Assembly: GCF_000505665.1 (NCBI RefSeq)
Contig: NC_023033.1
Location: 1,347,813-1,411,812 of the forward strand
Reading direction: 5' to 3'
Length of the DNA: 64,000 bases
Source: Thermosynechococcus sp. NK55a
GTDB taxonomy: Bacteria > Cyanobacteriota > Cyanobacteriia > Thermosynechococcales > Thermosynechococcaceae
Made by a program: the position numbers and the translations under genes. Below the pieces are notes generated by a model that was not told the origin of the DNA, did not search any database, and worked only from the letters and a program-made list of their open reading frames with translations. Below are positions 49,124 to 57,520 of the stretch, in pieces (the first letter of the stretch is position 1; each line of letters starts with the position of its first letter).

Positions 49124-49553
49124 TTTGACGGCATGTTTCTGGGTTGCAAATACACCATTCGGGCAATGGGTGGTCCTGGCTCGATACATTCACATCTCCC
49201 CACGTTCAGGTCCTGTTGGCATACCGGCAGCCGCTGCCTAGGCGTCAAGTAAAGCCGCCGTTGGCAACCCCACTAAAACCATTGCCTTGTATTGCGCTGA
49301 GCAAGGGATGAACGTGCGTTCCCATTCTATTCACCCAGCAGCAATCCTTATCCCCCTGTGAGAACCCATCCTTGGCACTGGCTCAAAGAGTATGGCCATG
49401 TTGGATACGTCCTTAAGAGGGTTTGGACTGCCGGCGGAAGTCGCTGCAGTAGCTGTCATCTTTGGTGCTGATGAGTTCAGTTGGACCACTGGAGCAGAAA
49501 TCAATATTGACAGCGATGCTCTGGCAGCATCTGCAGCAATCCCCTCACAGTAG
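49124..49553 (+). pseudogene. Decayed short-chain dehydrogenase gene
   Basis: The frame at 49124 gives FDGMFLGCKYTIRAMGGPGSI; after a frameshift before ~49215 a second frame gives VGIPAAAA, a TAG at 49239-49241, then ASSKAAVGNPTKTIALYCA, EQGMNVRSHSIHPAAIL, a TGA at 49359-49361 where Trp is expected, and finally GLPAEVAAVAVIFGADE and TTGAEINIDSDALA up to TAG. This is the SDR pattern from the substrate-binding half, with the YxxxK Tyr changed to a stop. The Rossmann N-terminus is missing. Confidence 0.8.
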
Positions 49554-49591
49554 ATCACTTCCCCCTCGGTTGATGGTCAAAAGCAGAGATT

Positions 49592-49621
49592 AAAAAAACT
49601 GCCCTCAAAAGCTGAGGACAG
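49592..49621 (-). terminator. Terminator of amt
   Basis: Read on the minus strand, CTGTCCTCA pairs with TGAGGGCAG (one T-G pair) over a 5-base loop and is followed by TTTTTTT, about 70 bases after the amt stop. Confidence 0.8.
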
Positions 49622-49689
49622 CAAAAACCACCTAGGACAATGGGATCGTCCAGCGGCATGGTACGACCCCAAACTTATTGGCGGGCGAG

Positions 49690-51141
49690 TTACTCCTTCA
49701 AGAAACCGCTGTAGGCTTCCATGCCATGCTCGCCGATGTCCAAGCCTTTGAGTTCCTCTTCTTCGGAAACACGAATGCCAAGGGTTTGTTTTAAGGCTAG
49801 CCAAAAGATACTGGTCAGGAGCACAGTAAAGCCACCGATGGTCAAGATACCGATGATCTGAGCAATCAATTGAGTGACCCCATGGCCGGTGAGCAAGCCT
49901 AACTCTTTGTCAAACAAGCCAACGGCTAGGGTGCCCCAAGTGCCACAGACTAAGTGAACAGAGGTGGCACCGACGGGATCATCAATTTTGATGCGGTCAA
50001 AGAAGAGAACAGAATAGACCACAATGACGCCGCCAATGGCACCAATGATTACGGCACTCCAGTAAGATACACCTGCACAGCCTGCTGTAATGGACACTAG
50101 GCCCGCCAGAATACCGTTGATAATCATGGAAAGATCGGGCTTACCAATAGCTAGCCAAGCGGTAATTGTTGCCGCAATCCCACCGGCCGCCGCCGCCAAG
50201 TTGGTGGTTACAGCAATGTAGGGGACTGCTTGGTCGGCAGCCAGTTGTGAGCCAGGATTAAAGCCAAACCAACCAATCCAAAGAATCAAACACCCCAGCA
50301 TGGCAAAGCCCATGTTGTGCCCCGGTAAGGCTTGGGGGGTACCGTCGGCGGCATATTTGCCAATCCGTGGCCCCAAAAAAGCGGCCCCCATTAACGCAGA
50401 CCAACCGCCCACTGCATGGACAACGGTTGAACCGGCAAAATCCTTGAAAGCCACCCCCTCGCCCAGGAAGCTGATATTACTGAGCAGGCCACCTCCCCAC
50501 ACCCAATGACCGGTAATGGGATAGGAGATTCCTGTCAGCAGCAGACTAAAAATCAAAAAGTCGATGAATTTAATGCGCTCCGCCACGGCACCGGAGACAA
50601 TCGTCGCCGCTGTGCCTGCAAAGGCTGCCTGGAAGAGGAAAGCCACTGAAATGACCAATCCCTCTGGAAAGGGCTTCAGGCCATAGGTTTCTGGGTTTTC
50701 ACTGCTGAGGAAGAAGCCCCCTGAGCCGATAAAGGCATTGCCCTCCGTACCAAACATAAAGGAGAAACCAACTGCCCAGTAGGCAAGGGTGGCCAAGGCA
50801 AAAACAATTAGGTTTTTAGAAAGAATGTTGACAGCATTTTTCTGGCGGCAGAAGCCAGTTTCCAACATGCCGAAGCCAGCATTCATGAAAATCACGAGAA
50901 TTGCTGCCACCAATACCCAAATAGTATTGAGCACTCCTTGAACGTCTTCAGGGGTGAGGGGTTTATCCTGGGCCTGAGCAGCCACTCCCCAAACAGTCAC
51001 AATGATTAAAGCTAGGGGAATGCAGGCGACCAGGGCGGGCGATCGCCAACGAAAATTGGGCTGCCAGTCGAGGTTTAGTAACGGGCGCTTTTGCCGTCTA
51101 GCACGTTTCAGTTTTAACTTGGACATCGCTTTCATTCTCAA
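49690..51141 (-). CDS. amt: Ammonium transporter
   Basis: 483 residues (ATG at 51129 is an alternative start). A basic ~35-residue N-terminus and a signal-like segment precede the 11-helix Amt core: [68 protein letters not shown] and the C-terminal [12 protein letters not shown]. Conserved pore His residues are present in VVHAVGG and SVHLVCG. Inner membrane ammonium uptake. An NtcA-type palindrome lies 170 bases upstream. Confidence 0.95.
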   Translation of the reverse strand: MRMKAMSKLKLKRARRQKRPLLNLDWQPNFRWRSPALVACIPLALIIVTVWGVAAQAQDKPLTPEDVQGVLNTIWVLVAAILVIFMNAGFGMLETGFCRQKNAVNILSKNLIVFALATLAYWAVGFSFMFGTEGNAFIGSGGFFLSSENPETYGLKPFPEGLVISVAFLFQAAFAGTAATIVSGAVAERIKFIDFLIFSLLLTGISYPITGHWVWGGGLLSNISFLGEGVAFKDFAGSTVVHAVGGWSALMGAAFLGPRIGKYAADGTPQALPGHNMGFAMLGCLILWIGWFGFNPGSQLAADQAVPYIAVTTNLAAAAGGIAATITAWLAIGKPDLSMIINGILAGLVSITAGCAGVSYWSAVIIGAIGGVIVVYSVLFFDRIKIDDPVGATSVHLVCGTWGTLAVGLFDKELGLLTGHGVTQLIAQIIGILTIGGFTVLLTSIFWLALKQTLGIRVSEEEELKGLDIGEHGMEAYSGFLKE

Positions 51142-51310
51142 CGGTTATAACGGTTATGGAGTCGAGTTGCGCATGAGTTCAGCGGAGGAGAAATCGCAGT
51201 TGCAGCACCATTGCACCAGAAAGTCATCTGGCTGCTGTTTGACTTGAGCCAAGCGAAGCATTGACCCGCAGTTAGTTTCTGATTGCATCAGTTCTCAGAT
51301 TGGAAAATCT

Positions 51311-51324
51311 GTATCGCGTTATAC
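51311..51324. promoter_or_regulatory. NtcA-binding box
   Basis: GTA-N8-TAC at exact consensus spacing, between amt (minus) and the Tab2-like gene (plus). amt genes are well-known NtcA targets. On the amt strand TGCAAT, a weak -10, lies ~23 bases downstream of the box, which is the usual distance. On the other strand TATCCT lies ~25 bases downstream. Confidence 0.65.
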
Positions 51325-51408
51325 ATTTACCTTGATGACCAAAACCGCCTATCCTTAGGAAAGGCAAGTCCCATCAAGTTTGCAGCTAACGTTCCTAACT
51401 AGGTGTGA

Positions 51409-52272
51409 ATGGATACGATCTGGGAGTTGGATTTTTATTCCCGTCCCCTGGTGGATGAAAACAACAAGAAAATCTGGGAGCTGCTGGTTTGCGATCGCCA
51501 GCAACAATTTCAGTTCAGCAAAACCTGTGCAGGAGCTGAAGCCAATGCCCGCTGGTTAGCGGCGGCGCTTAAGGAAGCCATGGTTGAATGGCGACAGCAA
51601 CTGGGCCTGGCAGAGGGGGTTCAACCCCAGCGAGTGCGTTTTTTTCGCCGAGCCATGACCAGCATTATTACGCGGGGGGGAGAAGCTGCAGGATTAGTGA
51701 TGGTACCGAGTCGGCGCACGTTTGCCCTCTATGATTGGCTGCGCGATCGCGCCACAAACTTCTATCCAACCCTACCCAACTACCAAGCGGAGCTGGCAAC
51801 GCCACCCCAGTTGATGCCCCCTGCACCGCAACCTCTACCATCAGCTCTGCGGGGGGATCGCTGGCAATTTAGTGCTCTCCCTCTTGGGGAAATTAAAACG
51901 GCCCCTGAATGGGAACTGCCCTTTGGTGAGGTACCACCTCTGCCCTTTTTGACCCTCAGCGACGATGTGCTACTGCCGGGGTTAATTATCTATTCGCAGC
52001 GGGCACTGCCCTTGGCGGGTTGGCTATCGGGGTTAGAGCCGGCCTCTCTCAGTTTTGAGGAGACACCGCAGCCGTTGCTGATTTTGGAAACGGGGGCGAG
52101 CGATCGCTGGGTTCTCATTAGTGGCCGCAATCCTCAGATTCAAAAGGAACTGGCGGCCTTTAAGGACGCCTGCACCCAAAGCCAAGGACTGCACTTTATC
52201 GCAGTCAAGGAACAACCGACACAGGAGACCCTGCAGGGCTTTTGGTTGTTGCAGCAAACTCCTGAAATTTGA
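51409..52272 (+). CDS. Tab2/Atab2-like RNA-binding protein
   Basis: 287 residues beginning WELDFYSRPLVDENNKKIWELL, the Tab2 family N-terminus; C-terminal LILETGASDRWVLIS is also typical. Chloroplast Tab2/Atab2 is needed for translation of photosystem I (and II) mRNAs; the cyanobacterial role is less clear. Shares its upstream region with amt. Its stop abuts the dapB stop. Confidence 0.9.
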   Translation: MDTIWELDFYSRPLVDENNKKIWELLVCDRQQQFQFSKTCAGAEANARWLAAALKEAMVEWRQQLGLAEGVQPQRVRFFRRAMTSIITRGGEAAGLVMVPSRRTFALYDWLRDRATNFYPTLPNYQAELATPPQLMPPAPQPLPSALRGDRWQFSALPLGEIKTAPEWELPFGEVPPLPFLTLSDDVLLPGLIIYSQRALPLAGWLSGLEPASLSFEETPQPLLILETGASDRWVLISGRNPQIQKELAAFKDACTQSQGLHFIAVKEQPTQETLQGFWLLQQTPEI

Positions 52273-53088
52273 TTAGAGCAGCTTCTCAAGGCCATAGATC
52301 AAGCGTTTAAGTTGCCTGACTTTGCGAATGGCAAGCAGTACCCCCGGCATATAGCACTGGCGATCGCTCGTGTCATGGCGTAGGGTATAAATTTGCCCCG
52401 GTGCCCCAAAAATCACCTCCTGATGGGCAATTAATCCCGGCAGGCGAACACTGTGGATGCGAATCTCAGCCGCGGCACAGGCCCCCCGCGCCCCCGTCAG
52501 ATGTTCCGATTCCTGCACCTGGGGCAGGTTAAAGGTTTTGCCCAATTCAGCTAAACGCTGTGCGGTTTGCAGGGCAGTACCACTGGGGGCATCGGCTTTT
52601 TGATTGTGGTGGAGTTCAATGATCTCCACATGGTCAAAGTATTGGCTGGCGCGGATGGCCGCCTCTTGGAGCAGCACCATGCCAATGGAGAAATTCGGCG
52701 CAATCACCACCCCCAGATCGGCCTTGTCGGCAAACTCGGCCAGTTCCTCAATTTGTTCAGGACTCAGACCTGTTGTGCCCACCACCGGATACACCCCATA
52801 GGCGATCGCCATGCGCACATTCTCGTACACTGCTTGGGGATGGGTGAAGTCCACCATGACCACGGGTTGTTTTTCTTGGGCAGCCGCCACACACACCTCT
52901 TGCAAGCTGCCACTAATGGGAATTTCTAATGCCCCTAGCCCCAAAGCCTTGCCAATATCTTCTCCCACCTGCTTGCGATCGACGACGGCATAGAGCGCTG
53001 TGTCGGGTGCTTGGTGTACAGCCTTAACAACTTCGCGCCCCATCTTACCGAGGGCGCCAACAACAATGACTGGAATAGGTGTACTCAT
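52273..53088 (-). CDS. dapB: 4-Hydroxy-tetrahydrodipicolinate reductase
   Basis: 271 residues from the ATG at 53088 (an upstream frame to 53178 adds non-family residues). NAD(P)-binding [12 protein letters not shown], the DapB signature [15 protein letters not shown] with catalytic His and Lys, [11 protein letters not shown] and APNFSIGMV. Lysine and diaminopimelate pathway. Confidence 0.95.
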   Translation of the reverse strand: MSTPIPVIVVGALGKMGREVVKAVHQAPDTALYAVVDRKQVGEDIGKALGLGALEIPISGSLQEVCVAAAQEKQPVVMVDFTHPQAVYENVRMAIAYGVYPVVGTTGLSPEQIEELAEFADKADLGVVIAPNFSIGMVLLQEAAIRASQYFDHVEIIELHHNQKADAPSGTALQTAQRLAELGKTFNLPQVQESEHLTGARGACAAAEIRIHSVRLPGLIAHQEVIFGAPGQIYTLRHDTSDRQCYMPGVLLAIRKVRQLKRLIYGLEKLL

Positions 53089-53200
53089 GCAAAACTCCGA
53101 CACAGACCAGAGGCTAGGATAGCGCGATCGCTTAGCGATACAATAACCCAGTGGTGAAGATTTGTCCTGAAAAGCCAATGTTAGTTTTTCTTTTCCTGAG

Positions 53201-53617
53201 TTGGTTGAGCGCTGTCAAACTTGGACACCCAAGCGGCCTGGCTATGCCGTTTGTCCCTTGGATCACCATAACCCTGAACTGGCCTCTAGCCTCTACCGCA
53301 TCGAACCAGGACAAGCCAATTATCCCCACTACCACCAGCGGGGCGATGATATTTTCCTGATTGTGTCGGGTGTGGGTGAGCTCATTACCTGCCCCATGAC
53401 ACCCCCTGCTAACTCGGTGGCTGCCACAGCGTTGAGACGCACTCCCGTAGAAACTGGCTCCTATGTCCATGTGGATGCCCAATGTCTGCATTGGCTGCGG
53501 AACTTATCCCCTGATCAGCCCCTGTATTACTTAAATATTGCACCGCTGTCCCACGAGAGCGATCGCGTCGATGTAACCATCGAGGGCTGGAACCCCAAAA
53601 GTACTTACTCGTGCTAA
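53201..53617 (+). CDS. Cupin-domain protein
   Basis: 138 residues from a TTG at 53201, the only plausible in-frame start after a TGA at 53168; no AUG or GUG is available, so the N-terminus may be damaged. Cupin motif 1 is degenerate: [18 protein letters not shown]; motif 2 is around [12 protein letters not shown]. Likely a small metal- or sugar-binding barrel; function unknown. Overlaps the convergent coiled-coil remnant by 87 bases. Confidence 0.65.
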   Translation: MVERCQTWTPKRPGYAVCPLDHHNPELASSLYRIEPGQANYPHYHQRGDDIFLIVSGVGELITCPMTPPANSVAATALRRTPVETGSYVHVDAQCLHWLRNLSPDQPLYYLNIAPLSHESDRVDVTIEGWNPKSTYSC

Positions 53618-53875
53618 CTGACTGGCTGCTTCCTCAAAGGCCTTGCTCCACTCCTCCCACGCGTCCTCAAACCCCGCTTTGATGGACTCCCAAGCATCAT
53701 CTCCCCCTGCTTTGAGGGCAGCCAATTGTTGAGTGAGTTTATCGCCCTTGGCCTTCAAGGCCTCAATTTTGGCTTCAATATCTGCTTTGACATCTTCATC
53801 AGCTTGATCTGCCCTTGCTTTGGGTTGGTCAAGTTGGGCACCGAGCTGTTGCAGCTTGGCTTTTATTTCCCCCGG
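53531..53875 (-). pseudogene. 5'-truncated coiled-coil gene
   Basis: The minus-strand frame runs from just after a TAG at 53876-53878 and reads EIKAKLQQLGAQLDQPKARAD, then DVKADIEAKIEALKAKGDK, then AALKAGGDDAWESIKAGFED, a Lys/Ala/Glu coiled coil of a kind common in cyanobacteria. No start codon lies upstream in frame; the only usable one is an internal TTG at 53758. The tail after QLARV runs through the cupin gene and looks unrelated. I read it as a remnant of a longer gene. Confidence 0.55.
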
Positions 53876-54327
53876 CTAGGTCAAGGGATCGGACGTACAA
53901 CTATCTTCCCGTTTTCAAGATAAATACCCATCATTGCCCAAGAATTGCTAGATGAATAACAATGCAAGGGTGTCATATTTCCTAGAATGGGGTCAAGGCA
54001 GTGGGGATATTTTGTAAAAAGCTGCTTTCATTTCTACACAAAAATAAACTAAAAATCTAAAGAATAATTAAAAAATACATCTAATTATTTGATTTTGTGT
54101 AGTGTACCCAGGGATACAGTCAAAAACCAAAGAGTAAAGCTATTCTTTCCATTAGAGAGTTAGGGGGATACTCTGCATAAACAACCTGTTTCTACGCTAG
54201 TTTCTACGCTAGAGGGTTATCAGTGAGCCGGTTTCACACTTCCTAGCTTCATTGACAGCTTTGACTGCCGTATTGAAGTGATATCTAAATTCATTCAGCA
54301 GTTATTCAGTCTTTCGAGGTAAAGGAG
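53876..54327. other. AT-rich gene-free region upstream of the protoglobin operon
   Basis: About 450 bases, strongly AT-rich at 54010-54100, with no credible gene. It holds a 12-bp tandem duplication (54189-54212) and a good ribosome-binding site (AAAGGAG) before 54328. A promoter for the downstream gene run is expected here, but I could not fix its hexamers. Confidence 0.5.
54189..54212. repeat. 12-bp perfect tandem duplication
   Basis: TTTCTACGCTAG occurs twice without a gap, ~115 bases upstream of the protoglobin start. It may be a doubled regulator site. Confidence 0.8.
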
Positions 54328-54882
54328 ATGACAATTGAGCCAATCAATTTCATGGCAACAATGGTACGACGAGTCCAGTTGACCGATGAAGACAAATCGC
54401 TGTTAGCTGAGGCCGCCCCTTGGGGGAAAGAAATTGCTCCGCAAATGGCGGATATTTTTTATGACTATCTAGGCCGTGACGAAGAAATGAACGCTATCCT
54501 CAATGCCACGGAGGGGCGAATCCATCGTCTGCACCAAACCTTTGTGGACTGGTTTTATGAAATGTTCACAGGAATGGACAGTTGGGGCAAAGCCTATGCT
54601 GAGCGACGCTGGAAAATTGGCCTTGTCCATGTGCGCATTGGAATTGGCCCGCAGCACGTGGTGCCTGCAATGGCAGTTGTGGTGAATGCCGTACGCCAAA
54701 AATTAAGGGAAGCCAACAAATCCGAAGCCCTCAGTGACGCCCTTGGCAAAATTTGCATGATTGATCTTGCCTTTATTGAGCAGGCCTACTTTGAAGTTTC
54801 TTCCCAAGCAGTGCTCAAAGAAACCGGTTGGACACAGGCACTGTTTCAGCGACTCATTGCCACCGGTGCTGCTGCTATGTAG
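54328..54882 (+). CDS. Protoglobin (globin-coupled-sensor type heme protein)
   Basis: 184 residues, one globin domain of the protoglobin/HemAT class and no output domain. The proximal heme ligand is expected to be H101 in WKIGLVHVRIGIGPQHV, which matches the HxRIGL motif of HemAT-type sensors; F-helix and pre-A regions are normal. Binds O2, NO or CO. It is the first gene of a run that continues with roadblock, GTPase, DUF4388 and hemerythrin genes, so it may give its signal through them rather than through a fused domain (inference). Confidence 0.88.
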   Translation: MTIEPINFMATMVRRVQLTDEDKSLLAEAAPWGKEIAPQMADIFYDYLGRDEEMNAILNATEGRIHRLHQTFVDWFYEMFTGMDSWGKAYAERRWKIGLVHVRIGIGPQHVVPAMAVVVNAVRQKLREANKSEALSDALGKICMIDLAFIEQAYFEVSSQAVLKETGWTQALFQRLIATGAAAM

Positions 54883-54945
54883 ATCTCCCGACAAGGAGAG
54901 CTAACTGTTCAAAATTCTGCAGGAGTATTTTAAGAGGATTCAACC

Positions 54946-55341
54946 ATGCCGATTAACGCTGCAAAACTGGAAGCCACACTGCAAAACTTTGTTGCCAATG
55001 CCAGTAATGTCCAAGGGGCAGCCCTTGTATCTCCCGATGGTCTGACGCTGGCCGCAACCTTGCCGGGGGGAATGGACGATGAACGGGTGGCTGCAATGTC
55101 AGCCGCAATGCTGTCCCTAGGAGAGCGGATTGGCCGAGAACTGAGTCGTGGCCAAGTGGAACGAATTTTGGTTGAGGGAAGCAATGGCTATGGCATTCTC
55201 ACTAGTTGTACTGAAGATGCGGTCTTTCTGGTGCTAGCGGATGCCTCTGCCAAGTTGGGAATTATCAACCTTGAAATTAAAAATGTGTTGGCCGAGCTGC
55301 AAAACCAACTCACGGCTGTGAGTTCGGCAGTGAATGTTTAA
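54946..55341 (+). CDS. Roadblock/LC7-domain protein
   Basis: 131 residues, one roadblock domain (AALVSPDGLTLAATLPGGMDDERVAAMSAAML and VFLVLADASAKLGIINLEIK). In Myxococcus the roadblock protein MglB is a GTPase-activating partner of MglA. Here the GTPase gene starts 33 bases downstream, so a complex is likely. Confidence 0.9.
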   Translation: MPINAAKLEATLQNFVANASNVQGAALVSPDGLTLAATLPGGMDDERVAAMSAAMLSLGERIGRELSRGQVERILVEGSNGYGILTSCTEDAVFLVLADASAKLGIINLEIKNVLAELQNQLTAVSSAVNV

Positions 55342-55374
55342 GCCACCCTGACTGGCAAAATCGAGGTGCAATCT

Positions 55375-55941
55375 ATGGAAATTATGCGCATTGTCATTAC
55401 AGGGCCTGTAGGGGCAGGCAAGTCCACATTCATCCGCACTATTAGCGAAATTGAACCAGTGGATACGGATCGCAAGGCAACGGATGAAATTGCTGCTTTC
55501 AAGGAAAAGACAACAGTGGCGATGGATTTTGGGCGGCTTCAGTTTGGCCCCAATGTTGCCCTGCATCTGTATGGCACCCCTGGCCAAGAACGCTTTGACT
55601 TTATGTGGGATATTCTCATTCGCAAAGCCCATGCCTTTATCCTGCTGGTGAGTTCTCACCGTCCCCAAGATTTTCGAGCGGCACGCCGGATTTTGGCCTT
55701 TATGCGCCATCGCACAAAGATTCCGATGCTAGTGGGTCTGAGCCATGCCGATAATCCCAATGCTTGGCCTGCTGAAGAGATCGCGATCGCCCTTGGCTAC
55801 CTAAGTCCCCATCGTCGCCCACCGATGCTGCCAGTCAATGCCTTGGAGAAGTCTTCTGTTGCTGCGGCCATGATGGCACTCATTCAAGCCTATACCCGTG
55901 CCCAATTCTCGCAATTAAACCACAGTGCACTCACCACTTAG
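55375..55941 (+). CDS. Ras-like small GTPase (MglA-like)
   Basis: 188 residues from the ATG at 55375, preceded by GAGG. P-loop GPVGAGKST, switch region TTVAMDFGRL, G3 as YGTPGQERF. The G4 motif NKxD, which gives guanine specificity, reads SHAD (VGLSHADNP), so nucleotide choice may be relaxed. Expected to act with the roadblock protein just upstream. Confidence 0.88.
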   Translation: MEIMRIVITGPVGAGKSTFIRTISEIEPVDTDRKATDEIAAFKEKTTVAMDFGRLQFGPNVALHLYGTPGQERFDFMWDILIRKAHAFILLVSSHRPQDFRAARRILAFMRHRTKIPMLVGLSHADNPNAWPAEEIAIALGYLSPHRRPPMLPVNALEKSSVAAAMMALIQAYTRAQFSQLNHSALTT

Positions 55942-55968
55942 AACAAAATCACTCAATAGGGGGAATGT

Positions 55969-56847
55969 ATGAAAATTACAGGTTATCTATCGGAATTCTC
56001 CTTGGGGGAAATTTTTCGTTTTCTGGAGCAAGGGCAAAAAACAGGCTGCCTCTCGATTAAACCAGTGGAAATGGTAGGGATGATGCCACTCATCCCCCAG
56101 GCGCAGGAGTACTATATTTTCTTTCGCTTAGGTCAGATTGTGGCAGCAACAACAAGCTTAGATCATCAAGGACTGCAACGGCTCATTGAGCAGCGGGGAT
56201 GGCTCCGTCCCACAACGATCCAACGCCTCCTGCCCTTTTGTTCCCTCACGGGTTCCCTTGGCCTCTGCCTAAAAACACAGGGTGCCCTTGACCCGGAACA
56301 ACTTCAGTTACTGTTTAAGCAGCAGGTACTGACACCGATTCCTCAGCTCTTTAGTCTCAATGAGGGCTGGTTCAAGTTTGATGCCAACCATCCGCTGCCC
56401 TTTCATGAAATGACGGGACTCAGTGCCTCACCGATGGACATTTCCTTAGCGGGTCTACGACTCCTGCGGGATTGGACAGCCTTGATGGATAAGCTGCCCT
56501 TGCCCAGTTCAGCGATCGCCAGCACAATTCAGGGACAGCCCCCCTACCGTCTAAATCGCCATGAGTGGCAAGTGTGGGAGTACGCCAAAGGCACAATGAC
56601 GCTTCAGGAAATTAGCAATGCTTTGAACTTACCGATTCTGGAGGTACAGAAAATCTGCTTCCGTTTAACGGTGGTGGGCATTGCCGAAGAAATTGCGGGC
56701 ATTAGTGCACCCTCTGCTACTGAGCCTGCACTTAGTGAAACGACAGAAATCAGCAGCTCCTTTTTGGAGGGACTCCTGACATTCCTAAAAACGAAAACCC
56801 ATGCGAACGCTTCCTATGGAGCCAAAGGGAATGATACAACGCTTTGA
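55969..56847 (+). CDS. DUF4388/PATAN-domain protein
   Basis: 292 residues. N-terminal PATAN domain (~1-120): GYLSEFSLGEIFRFLEQGQKTGCLSI, EYYIFFRLGQIVAATTSLDHQGL, then a helical C-terminal part (~195-260) resembling a winged helix. PATAN domains are found in cyanobacterial phototaxis response regulators; this one has no receiver, so input must come from a partner. The end overlaps the hemerythrin gene. Confidence 0.85.
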   Translation: MKITGYLSEFSLGEIFRFLEQGQKTGCLSIKPVEMVGMMPLIPQAQEYYIFFRLGQIVAATTSLDHQGLQRLIEQRGWLRPTTIQRLLPFCSLTGSLGLCLKTQGALDPEQLQLLFKQQVLTPIPQLFSLNEGWFKFDANHPLPFHEMTGLSASPMDISLAGLRLLRDWTALMDKLPLPSSAIASTIQGQPPYRLNRHEWQVWEYAKGTMTLQEISNALNLPILEVQKICFRLTVVGIAEEIAGISAPSATEPALSETTEISSSFLEGLLTFLKTKTHANASYGAKGNDTTL

Positions 56848-57241
56848 ATGGACAGATCGCCTGAGTACTGGCGTGCCGACAATTGACATTCAGCACAAGG
56901 AGCTAGTGACCGCGATGAATGATCTTGCCGATGCCATTGAACAGGGGCGGGGGGCTTCTCGGATTAAACAGCTCATTGTGTTTATGAAATACTACGCTGA
57001 GTGGCACTTTGAGCACGAGGAAAGCTGTGCCAAGAAATATCAGTGTCCTCTCGCAGAGGTCAACCATCGCGCCCATGAACAATTCATAGGGCTCTTTGAG
57101 GAGCTGCAGCAGCAGTATCGCCACAGTCAAGCGGATGAGTCTGTTGCCGTGATGATTCATGATAAATTGGCGCATTGGTTGGTCAACCATATCATGAAAA
57201 TTGATAAAGAGATTGGCCAGCATATCTGTGCCCACCGCTAG
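56801..57241 (+). CDS. Bacteriohemerythrin, variant metal site
   Basis: 146 residues from 56801; starts at 56816 or 56831 are equally possible, and all overlap the previous gene. Four-helix hemerythrin with ligands H32 (DIQHKEL), H69 and E73 (WHFEHEE), H92 (AHEQF), H130 and D135 (VNHIMKID). The remaining His of the usual HxxxH is N88, with H89 next to it (VNHRAH). Such Asn variants occur in a hemerythrin subgroup, so a diiron site with altered O2 binding is possible. Operon context suggests a gas or redox sensor or O2 supply to the protoglobin system. Confidence 0.85.
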   Translation: MRTLPMEPKGMIQRFEWTDRLSTGVPTIDIQHKELVTAMNDLADAIEQGRGASRIKQLIVFMKYYAEWHFEHEESCAKKYQCPLAEVNHRAHEQFIGLFEELQQQYRHSQADESVAVMIHDKLAHWLVNHIMKIDKEIGQHICAHR

Positions 57242-57252
57242 CCCAAGAATCG

Positions 57253-57477
57253 ATGAGTAAAAAGCACGTCATTGTCAAACCCAATGCACGGCAATCTTCT
57301 GTCTCGATTACCCCTGAAGGTCAACTTCTGGTTGCGGTGCGTGCCCCGGCCAGTGATGGCAAAGCCAATCAGGAACTTATTGCCGTCTTAGCAGAGTATT
57401 TTCGGGTACCCAAGTCGCGTATTCAGTTGGTTAAAGGTTACACCAGTCGCCATAAGGTGATTGAACTGCTGGATTAA
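57253..57477 (+). CDS. DUF167/YggU family protein
   Basis: 74 residues, a small single-domain protein with VKPNARQSSV, VRAPASDGKANQELIAVLAE and SRIQLVKGYTSRHKVIEL, the DUF167 signature. Function unknown. Begins 11 bases after the hemerythrin gene. Confidence 0.9.
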   Translation: MSKKHVIVKPNARQSSVSITPEGQLLVAVRAPASDGKANQELIAVLAEYFRVPKSRIQLVKGYTSRHKVIELLD

Positions 57478-57520
57478 GGGCATCTAGACTAATAACAGCG
57501 TGCGGCCTGATGGTAACCTT

